Below are positions 52,691 to 62,158 of a stretch of 64,000 bases of DNA, piece after piece. Numbering within the stretch: position 1 is the stretch's first letter; each line of letters opens with the position of its first letter. The notes under the pieces were generated by a model that was given only the letters and a program-made list of their open reading frames with translations, made no database searches and was not told where the DNA came from. The DNA is from JAVBJV01 sp031555315 (GTDB lineage Bacteria > Pseudomonadota > Alphaproteobacteria > Acetobacterales > Acetobacteraceae). Where the stretch lies: assembly GCA_031555315.1 (NCBI GenBank), contig JAVBUO010000022.1, forward strand, positions 12,550-76,549. The letters run 5' to 3'. Position numbers and translations under genes: made by a program.

Positions 52691-54502
52691 ATGCGAGGAA
52701 CCGGAACACAGTCCGCCCGCCACGCTTGTTTTGGCGCATTGCTGTTTGGCGCGGCAATACTGGCGGCAAGCGCCCAGAACACCGTAAAAGCCCAGAGCGC
52801 GGACGATACGGCGATGGTCGTGCCACGCCCTGGCGGACGCGGCGGGTTCAGCTTGCCGCAGCCCTTGCCACCGTCGGAAGCCACCATCATCGGGCGCGTC
52901 TTCGATCTGCAGCGCCAGGGCAAGCTGACGGAAGCCGATGCCGAGATCGCCCGCCTGACCGACAGGCGCCTGCTGGGCCATATTCTGGCCGAGCGTTACC
53001 TCGGCCCGCGCTATCGCACCACACCGGCCGATCTGACCAAATGGCTGGACTCTTATGCCTCGCTGCCGCAGGCCCCGGCCCTGTACGCGCTGCTGCGCCA
53101 GCGCGCGACGCGCGACGTGCCGCTGCCGGCCCGCCCCGATACCGACATGCTGGAAAGCAGCGCGCCGGTCACCCAACCCGAGGAACGCGACCCGGCCGAG
53201 GGCAGTTTCCGGCGCAACGCCACGCTGGACCGCGCGGTGCGCGACCAGATCAAGGAAAATGGCTTCACGCCCGACACCGTGCTGCGGCTGATCGATCAGG
53301 CCAGTATTCCCCCGGCCTATGCGGCATCGCTGAAAGGCGAGGTCGCCCAAGCGCTGTTCATCGCCAACCGCGATGCCGAAGCGCTGCAAGTGGGTGGCAC
53401 CGCCGCCCAGCAAGCCCGCCGGGATGCCGGTTTCTCCGCCTATGTCGCGGGGCTTGCCGCCTGGCGGCTGGACCGGCTCGACGTCGCGCGGCGGTTCTTC
53501 GAAATGGCGGCCCGCAGCGACAGCGCCCCGGCCACCACCCGCGCCGCCGCCGCTTTCTGGGCGGCGCGCAGTAACCTGCGCACCCGCAATCCCGCCGGAT
53601 ACGTCCCCTGGCTGACCCGTGCGGCGCGTGAACCGCGCACGTTCTACGGCATTCTGGCCCGCAAGGCCCTGGGGCTGCCGTCGGCTTATGCCTGGCAGCG
53701 CGAACTGCTGGGCGATGCAGACGCCGCCGCGCTGGCGGAAACCGAACACGGCTGGCGCGCCCTGGCGCTGCTTCAGGTCGGCAGAGCCGATCTGGCCGAA
53801 CTGGAATTCCGCCGCCTGTGGCCGCAGATCCAGGACCGCCCCGCCATCGGCCGGGCCATGCTGATCGTCGCCAACAACGCGGGCCTGACCAGTCTGGCCG
53901 CACAGCTCGCCACGCTGATCCAGAACGCCGATGGCCGCTCGCGCGACTTCGCGCGCTTTCCGATCCCGCGCCTGCGCCCGCAGGACGGTTACCGGATCGA
54001 CCCGGCGTTGCTTTACGGGCTGGTACGCATCGAATCGAACTTCAACGCCAACGCCGTCTCGCCGGTCGGCGCACGCGGGCTGATGCAGGTGATGCCGGTC
54101 ACGGCCGGTTATGTCGCGGGCGACCCCAGCCTGGCCGGCGCCAACCAGCAGCGCCTGCACGATCCCGCCTTCAATCTGGAAATCGGCCAGCGTTACGTCG
54201 CCTATCTGGGGCAGCATCAGGACGTCAACGACGATCTGATCCGCCTGCTGGCCTCGTACAACGCCGGCCCCGGCAATCTGGCACGCTGGAACAACAGCAT
54301 CGCCGACAAGGGCGACCCGCTGCTGTTCATCGAGGCGATCCCCGCCTCGGAAACGCGTGCCTTCGTGCAGCGCGTACTGACCTATAACTGGATCTACGCT
54401 TCACGCCTGCGCCTGCCGGCCCCCTCGCTCGACGAACTGGCGGCCGGCGTGTTCCCGCGCCTGCACCACCCGACGATCCGCGACCTCAATATCCCGGGTT
54501 AA
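52691..54502 (+). CDS. Soluble lytic murein transglycosylase (Slt70-like)
   Basis: 603 aa from the ATG of MRGTGTQSARHACFGALLFG, the start that gives the best signal peptide; an ATG eight codons earlier is about as good. A long helical superhelix (about 60-430) precedes the C-terminal SLT domain. There ALLYGLVRIESNFNANAVSP carries the catalytic glutamate, then GARGLMQVMPVTAGYVAG, and LASYNAGPGNLARWNN completes the site. It cleaves the MurNAc-GlcNAc bond with anhydro-muropeptide formation in the periplasm. After the stop, 176 bases of AT-rich DNA show no gene. Confidence 0.93.
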   Translation: MRGTGTQSARHACFGALLFGAAILAASAQNTVKAQSADDTAMVVPRPGGRGGFSLPQPLPPSEATIIGRVFDLQRQGKLTEADAEIARLTDRRLLGHILAERYLGPRYRTTPADLTKWLDSYASLPQAPALYALLRQRATRDVPLPARPDTDMLESSAPVTQPEERDPAEGSFRRNATLDRAVRDQIKENGFTPDTVLRLIDQASIPPAYAASLKGEVAQALFIANRDAEALQVGGTAAQQARRDAGFSAYVAGLAAWRLDRLDVARRFFEMAARSDSAPATTRAAAAFWAARSNLRTRNPAGYVPWLTRAAREPRTFYGILARKALGLPSAYAWQRELLGDADAAALAETEHGWRALALLQVGRADLAELEFRRLWPQIQDRPAIGRAMLIVANNAGLTSLAAQLATLIQNADGRSRDFARFPIPRLRPQDGYRIDPALLYGLVRIESNFNANAVSPVGARGLMQVMPVTAGYVAGDPSLAGANQQRLHDPAFNLEIGQRYVAYLGQHQDVNDDLIRLLASYNAGPGNLARWNNSIADKGDPLLFIEAIPASETRAFVQRVLTYNWIYASRLRLPAPSLDELAAGVFPRLHHPTIRDLNIPG

Positions 54503-54678
54503 GCACATAAATTCCGAGCTAAGCGCATAATCACAAAAGCACTATCAGCGCCGGTAGATATTAACCATTTGTTCTAATTTTGTTCCAAAAAATAACCCTA
54601 TCTTCTTAGGTATTGAATTTTTTTGGGGATTCTTTTGGGGACTCGTTAAGAATTAGAACAAAATGGGAAACCATTCAT

Positions 54679-54981
54679 TTACTTCGATTCCCCGATGATC
54701 CCGGCCTCCAGCCGGCAGGCCTCGTCGTGCATGGTGTCGTAAATCCGGCGCACGACGAGCGGGTCGAGCCCGCATGCCTCGGCCCGCGCACTGACACGCG
54801 CGAGCACGGCCTGGAACCGGTTCGGGGTCAGCGGCGCGATGCCGGCCGGCGCTTTCAGGCGCGCCACATCGGCAACCAGCGCAAAACGCTGCGCCAGCAG
54901 CGCGACAAGCTGGTCGTCCAGCGCATCGATCTGCTTTCGCAATGGCGCCAGCAGTTCGTTACCTTCACCGATCCCCGTCAT
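54679..54981 (-). CDS. Chorismate mutase (AroQ class)
   Basis: 100 aa from the ATG of MTGIGEGNELLAPLRKQIDA; the frame extends 24 codons further without homology. The helical AroQ pattern is clear: LRKQIDALDDQLVALLAQR (with the active-site arginine and lysine positions), FALVADVARLK, and DPLVVRRIYDTMHDEACRLE at the end. Converts chorismate to prephenate for Phe and Tyr synthesis. No aromatic-pathway partners are adjacent; the gene before it is an AadA-like nucleotidyltransferase on the same strand, 110 bases away. Confidence 0.9.
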   Translation of the reverse strand: MTGIGEGNELLAPLRKQIDALDDQLVALLAQRFALVADVARLKAPAGIAPLTPNRFQAVLARVSARAEACGLDPLVVRRIYDTMHDEACRLEAGIIGESK

Positions 54982-55091
54982 CAGCACAGCCTCCGTCACA
55001 TCTTCACAGAGCTGTTCTACCTGCCGGGCAGCGCCTACCTGCGCAACCCCCAAAAACAGAGCTTACGGATTTAATGGTCAATGGCGCACCT

Positions 55092-55904
55092 TCATCCTGC
55101 CAGCCCGGCAAGATGGAAATGTCGCAGATTCGCCCGCACACGATCGTGCAGCGCATCTGCCGTGCGCCGCAGTTCATGCTGACGATTTCGCCAATCCTCT
55201 TCGCGCACACCCAAATAGGACTCGCGCGCTTCAGCTAGAATTGCGCCTTGCCCGGCCGGCAGGCGGGCAGCCGCCCACGCGGCCGCAGCATCCTTGGAGA
55301 CGAACACCCCGGTCATCGATGTCCGCCACATACGCGCCAGCGTCAGCAGAACATTGCGTGCATCTTCTTGCAGTGTCCCGATCAGGGTCGGCAGAGCATC
55401 TTCAATGGCCCGGCGTATATCCGGACATGAAACAGCCGGCAGAAGACTGCCTGCCTGCGGCCCGGTCAGAGGGATGGCGTCCTGTCGTGCTTGCGCCAGC
55501 ACCAGAGTAAGTTCCGGATCGCAGACGGGCACGGGAATTTCTCCCGCCGCGTATGCGTTTCGCAGCCACTCGCCGTAAATGAATTCACTTCGGGCGGGGT
55601 AACGCGATGCGGCAAGATCGGCGCACAAGAAGACGATCAGTTCAAGCGGGCGCCGCCCATCAGGTTCAAAAGGATATCGGCCCGATATCGTCATCAGACT
55701 GGCGGCAAGACGTTGCCGAATTCCGGAGGTCATCGGTTGATCGATGACCACGAGCAAATCCACGTCGCTGCGGGGGCGAAGACCACCGGTCACAGCCGAA
55801 CCATGGAGGTAAACAGCCACCAGCGATTCCGCCAACAGCTCCCGGATGATCGGCAACGCTTTTTCCGCTTCGGAAGGAATGTTCACCGGGCAACTCATGA
55901 CCAT
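55092..55904 (-). CDS. AadA-like aminoglycoside nucleotidyltransferase
   Basis: 270 aa. The nucleotidyltransferase site is LHGSAVTGGLRPRSDVDLLV (G35-S36, D47 and D49 as metal ligands). The C-terminal helical domain NVLLTLARMWRTSMTGVFVS, then KDAAAAWAAARLP, matches AadA/ANT(3'')-type streptomycin-spectinomycin adenylyltransferases, as does the length. The start could also be the ATG two codons later. Codon use is like its neighbours and no integron, attC site or transposon is visible, so it looks like a resident chromosomal gene. Activity and substrate are unproven. Confidence 0.88.
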   Translation of the reverse strand: MVMSCPVNIPSEAEKALPIIRELLAESLVAVYLHGSAVTGGLRPRSDVDLLVVIDQPMTSGIRQRLAASLMTISGRYPFEPDGRRPLELIVFLCADLAASRYPARSEFIYGEWLRNAYAAGEIPVPVCDPELTLVLAQARQDAIPLTGPQAGSLLPAVSCPDIRRAIEDALPTLIGTLQEDARNVLLTLARMWRTSMTGVFVSKDAAAAWAAARLPAGQGAILAEARESYLGVREEDWRNRQHELRRTADALHDRVRANLRHFHLAGLAG

Positions 55905-55959
55905 GTTCCCGAGGATGGCATCGCTTTCCGCAGTTCTGCCAGTCCTATTTCCCGGGTGC

Positions 55960-55996
55960 AAAAAATACGGCGCCCCCGAAACCGGAGGCGCCGTAT
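55960..55996 (-). terminator. Terminator of the chemoreceptor gene
   Basis: On the minus strand ATACGGCGCC pairs with GGCGCCGTAT (10 bp, 12-base loop) and is followed by a run of T. It begins 20 bases after the chemoreceptor stop and ends shortly before the AadA-like start, so the latter needs its own promoter or read-through. Confidence 0.85.
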
Positions 55997-56015
55997 CGAT
56001 GCGGTCAACCTGGGT

Positions 56016-58106
56016 TCAGGCGGCGCGTACGGATTCCAGGAACGCGCCGACCCGCTGGCGCAGTTCGTCCGCCTGCGTGGACAGTTCCTCGGCCCCGCCC
56101 AGCACCTGCGCCGCGGCATTGCCCGTCTCGTCCGCCGCCTGGCTGACGACGCCGATGTTCTGCGTCACGCCCATCGTGCCCTGTGCCGCCTGCTGCACGC
56201 TGCGCGAGATCTCCTGCGTCGCCACCCCCTGCTCCTCGACCGAAGCCGCGATCCCGGTCGAGATTGCGTTCAGCTGATCGATCAGCCCCTGAATATCGCC
56301 GATCGCCGCCACAGCCTGTTCCGTCGCATTGCGCATCTCCTCGATCTGCGCGCCGATCTCGTCGGTCGCACGCGAGGTCTGCATCGCCAGGTTCTTCACC
56401 TCGGACGCCACGACCGCAAACCCCTTGCCCGCCTCGCCGGCGCGCGCTGCCTCGATCGTCGCGTTCAGCGCCAGCAGATTGGTCTGCGCCGCGATGTCGT
56501 TGATCAGCTTCACCACGTTACCGATCTTCTGACCGGCCTCGACAAGGTTACCCACCGTCGCCGTGGTCTGCGCCGCCCGATCGACCGCACGACCCGCCAT
56601 GTGCGCGGATTCCTGCACCTGACGGCTGATCTCGGAAACCGACGCGGCGAGTTCCTCGGCCGCCGCGGCGACCGTCTGCACGCTGTTCGATGTCTCCTCC
56701 GAGATCGACGCGACCGACATCGCCTGTTCGGACGCCGACTGCGCCACCCCGGTCAGCGATGTCGCCGTCGTGCGCATACCGTCCGCGGCGCGCGCCACCG
56801 AGTCCACCACGACGCGCGCATCGCGGTCGAACGCGTCGGTCAGTTCCGACAGCCGCTCGGCGCGCGCCATACGCTCGGCCTGTTCCTTTTCCTGCTGCGC
56901 TGCAAGCTCCGCCGTACGGATCAGGTTGGTGCGGAAGAATTCGACCGCGCGCGCCATCACGCCAAGTTCGTCGCCACGGTCCAGCATCGGAACCGTCACG
57001 CCCGTGTCGCCGTTGGCCATCGTTTCCACAACGCCGGTCATCTCCTGCACGGGACGCGCGGCAAGCCTGCGAACCAGAACCGTGACCGCCCCGGCCAGCG
57101 CCAGCATCGCCAGCACTGCCGCCGCAACCAGCCAGTAGGTGATAAGCCACACCGGCGCTTCGACCTTATCCTGCGGCAGATTGACCATGATCGACCATGG
57201 CGCATCGCTCTCGCCGATCCGTACCGGCAGGAAGATGCGCATCACATCGGTATTCAGGCTGCGCGACCATTCCGTTATTTCATACGCCTCGCCACGGCGG
57301 ACACGCTCGATATTCTGCCCGAAAGCCGCGTTGACCTTGCCGATCGAAACGCCCAATTCCTCGGGCTTCACATACGACGCCCACAAACCGCCGTTGCTGA
57401 TCAACGATACCGTTCCCGTTTCGAACGGGCGCAACCGGTTCAGGCGTGCATTCAGCGAAATGAGATTCACATCGATCCCAACGACGCCCACCACCCTGGC
57501 GTTAATCCGCACCGGCGCCGCCAGACTGACCATCAGCATTCTCGTGCCATTCGCCGTCACACTGAACGGTTCGGACACGAACTCCTTCCCGCTCTGCATC
57601 ACCCGCTGATAGATATCCTGCTGAACGGCCGTCTCCGCACCGGATGCACGTTCGATGTCCGCAGTGCGGCGGTCGAAACGCGCGGTAAAATGGCCATCAG
57701 CCGGAAAACCATTATGCCCGTGAAAATCGGCATCCTTGCCGTCGAACAGGTTGGCGCCGAACATGCTCCACACACTGGTGATATCGGCGTCGCCACGCAG
57801 GCCCGAGCGCATCAGCGCCAGGTAGTCGCTACGTTCCATCGTGCCAGAGGCCGACATATCCTGATAGGCATTGGCGACGGCGCGCGCCGTATCGAACCAG
57901 CGCTCGAACACGCTGTCGAGCGCCTCGGCCTGCCCTCGGGCCAGCACACGCCCCTCGTCCAGAGAGACCGCAACGATCTCCTTGCGCGACAGACTGGCCG
58001 ACACAAAGGAGAAAACACTGAAGCACATAACCGAGACCAGAAGAATGGGCAGCAGAATTTTCATCGCCAACGGTAAGCGCGCAAAAAAACCGTTCTTATG
58101 CAGCAT
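56016..58106 (-). CDS. Methyl-accepting chemotaxis protein, dCache-like sensor
   Basis: 696 aa. TM1 about 14-37 (AMKILLPILLVSVMCFSVFS), a periplasmic region of about 280 residues with Cache features (DGKDADFHGHNGFPADGHFT, VRINARVVGVVGIDVNLISL), TM2 about 318-342, then HAMP and a cytoplasmic signalling coiled coil. The invariant tip is NDIAAQTNLLALNATIEAAR, followed by AGEAGKGFAVVASEVKNLA. Double Cache domains usually bind amino or organic acids. No C-terminal CheR-docking pentapeptide. No che genes occur in the window. The gene is monocistronic, with a terminator of its own. Confidence 0.95.
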   Translation of the reverse strand: MLHKNGFFARLPLAMKILLPILLVSVMCFSVFSFVSASLSRKEIVAVSLDEGRVLARGQAEALDSVFERWFDTARAVANAYQDMSASGTMERSDYLALMRSGLRGDADITSVWSMFGANLFDGKDADFHGHNGFPADGHFTARFDRRTADIERASGAETAVQQDIYQRVMQSGKEFVSEPFSVTANGTRMLMVSLAAPVRINARVVGVVGIDVNLISLNARLNRLRPFETGTVSLISNGGLWASYVKPEELGVSIGKVNAAFGQNIERVRRGEAYEITEWSRSLNTDVMRIFLPVRIGESDAPWSIMVNLPQDKVEAPVWLITYWLVAAAVLAMLALAGAVTVLVRRLAARPVQEMTGVVETMANGDTGVTVPMLDRGDELGVMARAVEFFRTNLIRTAELAAQQEKEQAERMARAERLSELTDAFDRDARVVVDSVARAADGMRTTATSLTGVAQSASEQAMSVASISEETSNSVQTVAAAAEELAASVSEISRQVQESAHMAGRAVDRAAQTTATVGNLVEAGQKIGNVVKLINDIAAQTNLLALNATIEAARAGEAGKGFAVVASEVKNLAMQTSRATDEIGAQIEEMRNATEQAVAAIGDIQGLIDQLNAISTGIAASVEEQGVATQEISRSVQQAAQGTMGVTQNIGVVSQAADETGNAAAQVLGGAEELSTQADELRQRVGAFLESVRAA

Positions 58107-58283
58107 GATACGGAGAATCCCGACAATATTGAGGTATGCGGCATTATCTCTGGATCAGATTAATAACCTCAAAACCACACACTTAATTTTTTGCTCGAGA
58201 ATACTTCCTTTCCCGGAAATGTCCCGTCCGGCCGCCGTCCGGGCGCTTGTCTGCGCACGATTCGCTGCTGCTATAGTTGGCGT

Positions 58284-58904
58284 ATGCCGGATTTTTCATT
58301 CGAACAGACGGCCGGAGGACGGGTCGCCGGGGTGGACGAAGCCGGGCGCGGCCCCCTGGCCGGGCCGGTAGTCGCCGCAGCGGTGGTTTTTGCCAACGGT
58401 GTGCCCGACGCGCTGGCTGCTCGGCTCGACGACAGCAAGAAGCTGACCGCACGGGCGCGCGGGCTGGCGTTCGCCGCATTGCGCGCCTGCCCCGATGTGG
58501 AAATCGGCGTCGGAGCCGCCTCGGTCGATGACATCGTGCGCCTCAACATCCTGCATGCCAGCATGCTGGCCATGCAACGCGCCGTGCAGCACCTGCCCCG
58601 CCCGCCGGATCTGGCATTGATCGACGGCAACCGGGCGCCCGACCTGTCCTGCCCGACCCAATGCCTGGTCGGCGGCGACGGAAAATCCCTGTCGATCGCC
58701 GCGGCTTCAATCGTCGCCAAGGTGCTGCGCGATCGGATCATGGAACGCCTGGCGCCGCGTTATCCCGGCTACGGCTGGGACGCCAATGCGGGCTACCCTA
58801 CCGCCCGGCACAGAACGGCCCTGCGCAAGCTCGGCCCCACCCCGCATCACCGGCAGACATTCGGGCCGATCCGGCAGTTTTCGTTGGCATTTCGTGATGT
58901 TTAA
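58284..58904 (+). CDS. rnhB: Ribonuclease HII
   Basis: 206 aa. Removes ribonucleotides misincorporated in DNA and RNA primers. The catalytic start AGVDEAGRGPLAGPVVAAAV supplies Asp and Glu; ALIDGNRAPD supplies the next Asp, and SIAAASIVAKVLRDRIM the last. GYGWDANAGYPTARHRTALR and HRQTFGPI are family motifs. Start at the ATG of MPDFSFEQTAGG; sequence before it in frame is not conserved. ccrM follows 120 bases later on the same strand, an order I know from Caulobacter-like genomes. Confidence 0.96.
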   Translation: MPDFSFEQTAGGRVAGVDEAGRGPLAGPVVAAAVVFANGVPDALAARLDDSKKLTARARGLAFAALRACPDVEIGVGAASVDDIVRLNILHASMLAMQRAVQHLPRPPDLALIDGNRAPDLSCPTQCLVGGDGKSLSIAAASIVAKVLRDRIMERLAPRYPGYGWDANAGYPTARHRTALRKLGPTPHHRQTFGPIRQFSLAFRDV

Positions 58905-59017
58905 ATGCAACAGTCTCGGTATGCAGTGGGTTTTTTCGTGCCACGAGTTGACGTGACATCGGCGCGCCCATCAGTTTACCACACTTAATACGTCTCATAA
59001 TGCGTCTCAAAAATCCG

Positions 59018-59022
59018 GATTC
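59018..59022 (+). promoter_or_regulatory. GANTC site at the start of ccrM
   Basis: GATTC, a CcrM target, lies two bases before the GTG start of the methyltransferase gene itself. In Caulobacter, GANTC sites in the ccrM leader are known to affect its own transcription. It is the only such site in the 120 bases between rnhB and ccrM. Regulatory action is inferred. Confidence 0.45.
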
Positions 59023-59024
59023 CT

Positions 59025-60116
59025 GTGTTGATCGACGTCGTCCACGAATTGCCGCTTGACCGAATACTGCTGGGCGATTGCGTGCAGATGCTGAGCATGC
59101 TGCCGGCGGGGTCGGTTAACTGTGTGTTCGCCGACCCGCCCTACAATCTGCAATTGCGCGGCGAATTGCGCCGCCCCGACGACAGCGTGGTCGATGGCGT
59201 GGACGAGGACTGGGACCGGTTCGCCGACTTCAAGGCCTACGACGACTTCACCCGTGCCTGGCTGACCGAATGCCGCCGCGTGCTGCGCAAGGACGGCACG
59301 ATCTGGGTGATCGGCGCCTATCACAACATCTTCCGCATCGGCGCGATCATGCAGGATCTTGGTTTTTGGATCCTGAACGATGTGGTCTGGCGCAAGGCCA
59401 ACCCGATGCCGAATTTCCGCGGCCGGCGCTTCACCAATGCGCACGAGACGATGATCTGGGCCAGCCGCCAGCAGGACTCGCGCTATCGTTTCAACTATCA
59501 GGCCATGAAGGCGCTGAACGACGACGTGCAGATGCGCTCCGACTGGTGGATCCCGTTATGCACGGGGGATGAACGCATCCGCAACAGCCACGGCCTGAAA
59601 CTTCACCCCACACAAAAACCGGAAGCATTGCTGCATCGCGTGTTGCTGTCGTCGACCGGGCCTGGCGATGTCGTGCTCGACCCGTTCTTCGGTACCGGCA
59701 CCACCGGCGCGGTCGCCAAGCGCATGCACCGGCACTTCATCGGTATCGAACGCCACCCCGCCTATGCCGAAGCGGCGCTGGCACGGCTGGCACGCACCCA
59801 GCCGGCTCCCGCAAAAGCGATGAACATCGCGCCGTCAAAACGCGAACAGCCACGCATAGCGTTTGGCACACTGGTTGAACGCAGCCTGATCGCGCCAGGC
59901 ACCGTGCTCTACGACCGCACACAGCGTGTATCCGCAACCGTGACAGCCGACGGGCGCCTGAGCGCCAGCTCCGTGCAGGGGTCGATTCATCAGGTCGGTG
60001 CGGCGCTAACCAACGCGCCTTCCTGCAATGGCTGGACATTCTGGCATATCGAACACAACGGCAGGTTGGAACCAATCGACACATTGCGCGTAATTCTACG
60101 CAACGAAGGCGTTTAA
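59025..60116 (+). CDS. ccrM: Cell-cycle DNA adenine methyltransferase CcrM (GANTC)
   Basis: 363 aa beta-class N6-adenine methyltransferase. Motif IV DPPYNLQLRG (37-46) precedes motif I, VVLDPFFGTGTTGAVAKR (about 215-232), the order of the beta class. MIWASRQQDSRYRFNYQAMK and DWWIPLCTGDERIRN are typical of CcrM. The C-terminal 85 residues (FGTLVERSLIAPGTVLYDRT, NGWTFWHIEHNG) form the CcrM-specific DNA-recognition domain that separates it from restriction-linked enzymes. No restriction gene is adjacent. Start is GTG with a weak ribosome binding site, suggesting low translation. Confidence 0.95.
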   Translation: MLIDVVHELPLDRILLGDCVQMLSMLPAGSVNCVFADPPYNLQLRGELRRPDDSVVDGVDEDWDRFADFKAYDDFTRAWLTECRRVLRKDGTIWVIGAYHNIFRIGAIMQDLGFWILNDVVWRKANPMPNFRGRRFTNAHETMIWASRQQDSRYRFNYQAMKALNDDVQMRSDWWIPLCTGDERIRNSHGLKLHPTQKPEALLHRVLLSSTGPGDVVLDPFFGTGTTGAVAKRMHRHFIGIERHPAYAEAALARLARTQPAPAKAMNIAPSKREQPRIAFGTLVERSLIAPGTVLYDRTQRVSATVTADGRLSASSVQGSIHQVGAALTNAPSCNGWTFWHIEHNGRLEPIDTLRVILRNEGV

Positions 60117-60220
60117 CGCCTAGCCTTTATTAAAACTTGCCTATCTTCAACCGATAAATATTGAAACGGATGCCCCCGCCTGCTTTCCTATCAGGAAAAG
60201 CGATAAAGTAGGGATAGTCC

Positions 60221-61978
60221 ATGAACATTCTGACTAACAGCCAGAACAATGCACACCGCAATATCCCAGATAACTATGGTCATAATGCATATTTGACGGA
60301 CCAGGAATTCACGCATCTGTTGCGGATTTATACGCCAGAATCCCTGTTCGCGCAGGTTGAGCCGCATTTCAAACGCTTGGGTGAGCTGGCTGGCGGCGTT
60401 CTGGAAACACTGGCACTGAGCGCGGACAAGAACCCGCCCACCCTGCATCAGCGCACCCGCAACGGCGCAGACGCCGAACGCATCGAAAAGCACCCCAGCT
60501 ATGTTGTGATGGAGCAATGCGCATTCAGCGAATTCGGTCTGGCCGCCATGTCGCACCGCGAGGGTGTCTTCGATATCGATCATGTACTGCCGCCGATTAT
60601 AAAATACGGACTGACCTTTCTGTTCGTGCAGGCGGAATTCGGACTGTGCTGTCCGCTCAGCATGACCGACGCGCTGACCCGCACGCTGGTCAAATTCGGA
60701 TCACAGGAACTGATCGACCGGTATTTTCCCAATCTGACGACACAGACCTTTTCTCAACTGACACAAGGCGCGATGTTCATCACCGAACAGGACGCCGGGT
60801 CCGACATCGGCGCCATTACCACCGAAGCGCATCTGGAAAACGGTGAGTGGCGCCTATACGGAGACAAATGGTTCTGCTCGAACGTCGATGCCGATCTGTC
60901 GATGGTGCTGGCCCGCCCGGTCGGTGCGCCGTCCGGCACGGCCGGCCTGTCGCTGTTTCTGCTGCCGCGCATCCTGCCCGACGGCACACGCAATGCGTAT
61001 CGCGTGATTCGCCTGAAGGACAAACTCGGCACCCGCTCGATGGCCAGCGGTGAAATTCTGCTGGACGGCGCGACAGCCTATCTGGTCGGCAAGCCGGAAG
61101 ACGGCTTCAGGCAGATGACCGACATGATCAATATGTCTCGCCTGTCGAACGGCGTACGCTCGGCCGGTCTGATGCGCCGCGCCGTCAATGAATCGCTGTT
61201 TCTCGCCCACAACCGGATAGCCTTCGGCAAGCAACTGGTCGAACTGCCGCTGATGCAGCGGCAGCTGATCAAAATGCTGGTCACGGCGGAACAGGGCCGG
61301 ACCATGGTGCTGCATACCGCCTGCATCCTGGAACGCGCCGATGCAAATGACGCACAGGCACAGAAGCTGATGCGCATCCTGACGCCACTGATCAAATTCC
61401 GCACCTGCCGCGATGCCCGCAAGGTCGCCGGAGACGCCATGGAAGTGCGCGGCGGGTGCGGTTACATCGAGGAGTGGTCCGATGCCCGCGTGCTGCGCGA
61501 TGCGCATCTTGGATCGATCTGGGAAGGCACCAGTAACATCGTGGCGCTCGACGTCGCGCGCGCCTGCCGGCGAGAAGGCGCACTGGAAATTCTGGTGCAG
61601 TATCTGACCCGGCTGCTGAACGAAAGCACGTTGCCCGCCCGCAGCCATACTGCGCTGTCCTCCATTCTTCTGCGTGCCGCCGATATGATGAAAACCGCAG
61701 CCACCGAGAGGACGCACGACGCCGATATACGCCGCGCCGCCAGTGCACTGTATCACGCGACATCGGCCGCGCTGATGGCCTGGGAAGCCGGGCGCATCCA
61801 CATCACCGACCCCGATGCAAACTGGAACCGCCTCGCCCTTGCCCATCTGGTGCTGCAGCACAAACTTCTGCCGGCCGATCCGCTGACTTTCTGCGAAACC
61901 GACACAGCCATGCAGACCTCTTTGCTGAACGGCACCAAACTGTCCCTCGGGCAGGCGATGACCAGTTTGCCCGCATGA
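60221..61978 (+). CDS. Acyl-CoA dehydrogenase, AidB-like
   Basis: 585 aa, longer than classical acyl-CoA dehydrogenases (about 380-400) and in the AidB size range. FAD and substrate motifs: AMFITEQDAGSDIGAITTEA, LYGDKWFCSNVDADLSMVLA, KDKLGTRSMASGEILLDGAT, RIAFGKQLVELPLMQRQLIK and the C-terminal GGCGYIEEWSDARVLRDAHL, with WEGTSNIVALDVARA. The N-terminal 150 residues and the last 120 are the AidB-type extensions. AidB of E. coli belongs to the adaptive response to alkylation; no ada gene is adjacent, so fatty-acid or other dehydrogenation is equally possible. Electrons would pass via ETF to the ETF-QO encoded at 50025. Confidence 0.92.
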   Translation: MNILTNSQNNAHRNIPDNYGHNAYLTDQEFTHLLRIYTPESLFAQVEPHFKRLGELAGGVLETLALSADKNPPTLHQRTRNGADAERIEKHPSYVVMEQCAFSEFGLAAMSHREGVFDIDHVLPPIIKYGLTFLFVQAEFGLCCPLSMTDALTRTLVKFGSQELIDRYFPNLTTQTFSQLTQGAMFITEQDAGSDIGAITTEAHLENGEWRLYGDKWFCSNVDADLSMVLARPVGAPSGTAGLSLFLLPRILPDGTRNAYRVIRLKDKLGTRSMASGEILLDGATAYLVGKPEDGFRQMTDMINMSRLSNGVRSAGLMRRAVNESLFLAHNRIAFGKQLVELPLMQRQLIKMLVTAEQGRTMVLHTACILERADANDAQAQKLMRILTPLIKFRTCRDARKVAGDAMEVRGGCGYIEEWSDARVLRDAHLGSIWEGTSNIVALDVARACRREGALEILVQYLTRLLNESTLPARSHTALSSILLRAADMMKTAATERTHDADIRRAASALYHATSAALMAWEAGRIHITDPDANWNRLALAHLVLQHKLLPADPLTFCETDTAMQTSLLNGTKLSLGQAMTSLPA

Positions 61979-62158
61979 TCGCGCGCATCACCAACAGACG
62001 GCCTGCGGAATGAACATCACAACGGACCTCATATCAGGTTCGATATGTCCATCGCCTGCGGCATGCACATGCGGTTATCACGATTCTACCGGCAGCCCCC
62101 TAGCGCAGCCGAAGCGGCCGCGCCACCATAACGGAAACCATTTTCCAGAAGGCATTCA

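Noticed and set aside
55491..58076. An 861-codon plus-strand frame opposite the chemoreceptor
   Set aside because: His/Arg-rich antisense translation of a coiled-coil protein; the minus-strand gene has every chemoreceptor motif and its own terminator.
58960..59000. CtrA-like site upstream of ccrM (TTTACCACACTTAA)
   Set aside because: The half-sites are separated by six bases instead of seven and the first is TTTA, so it does not meet the TTAA-N7-TTAA consensus.
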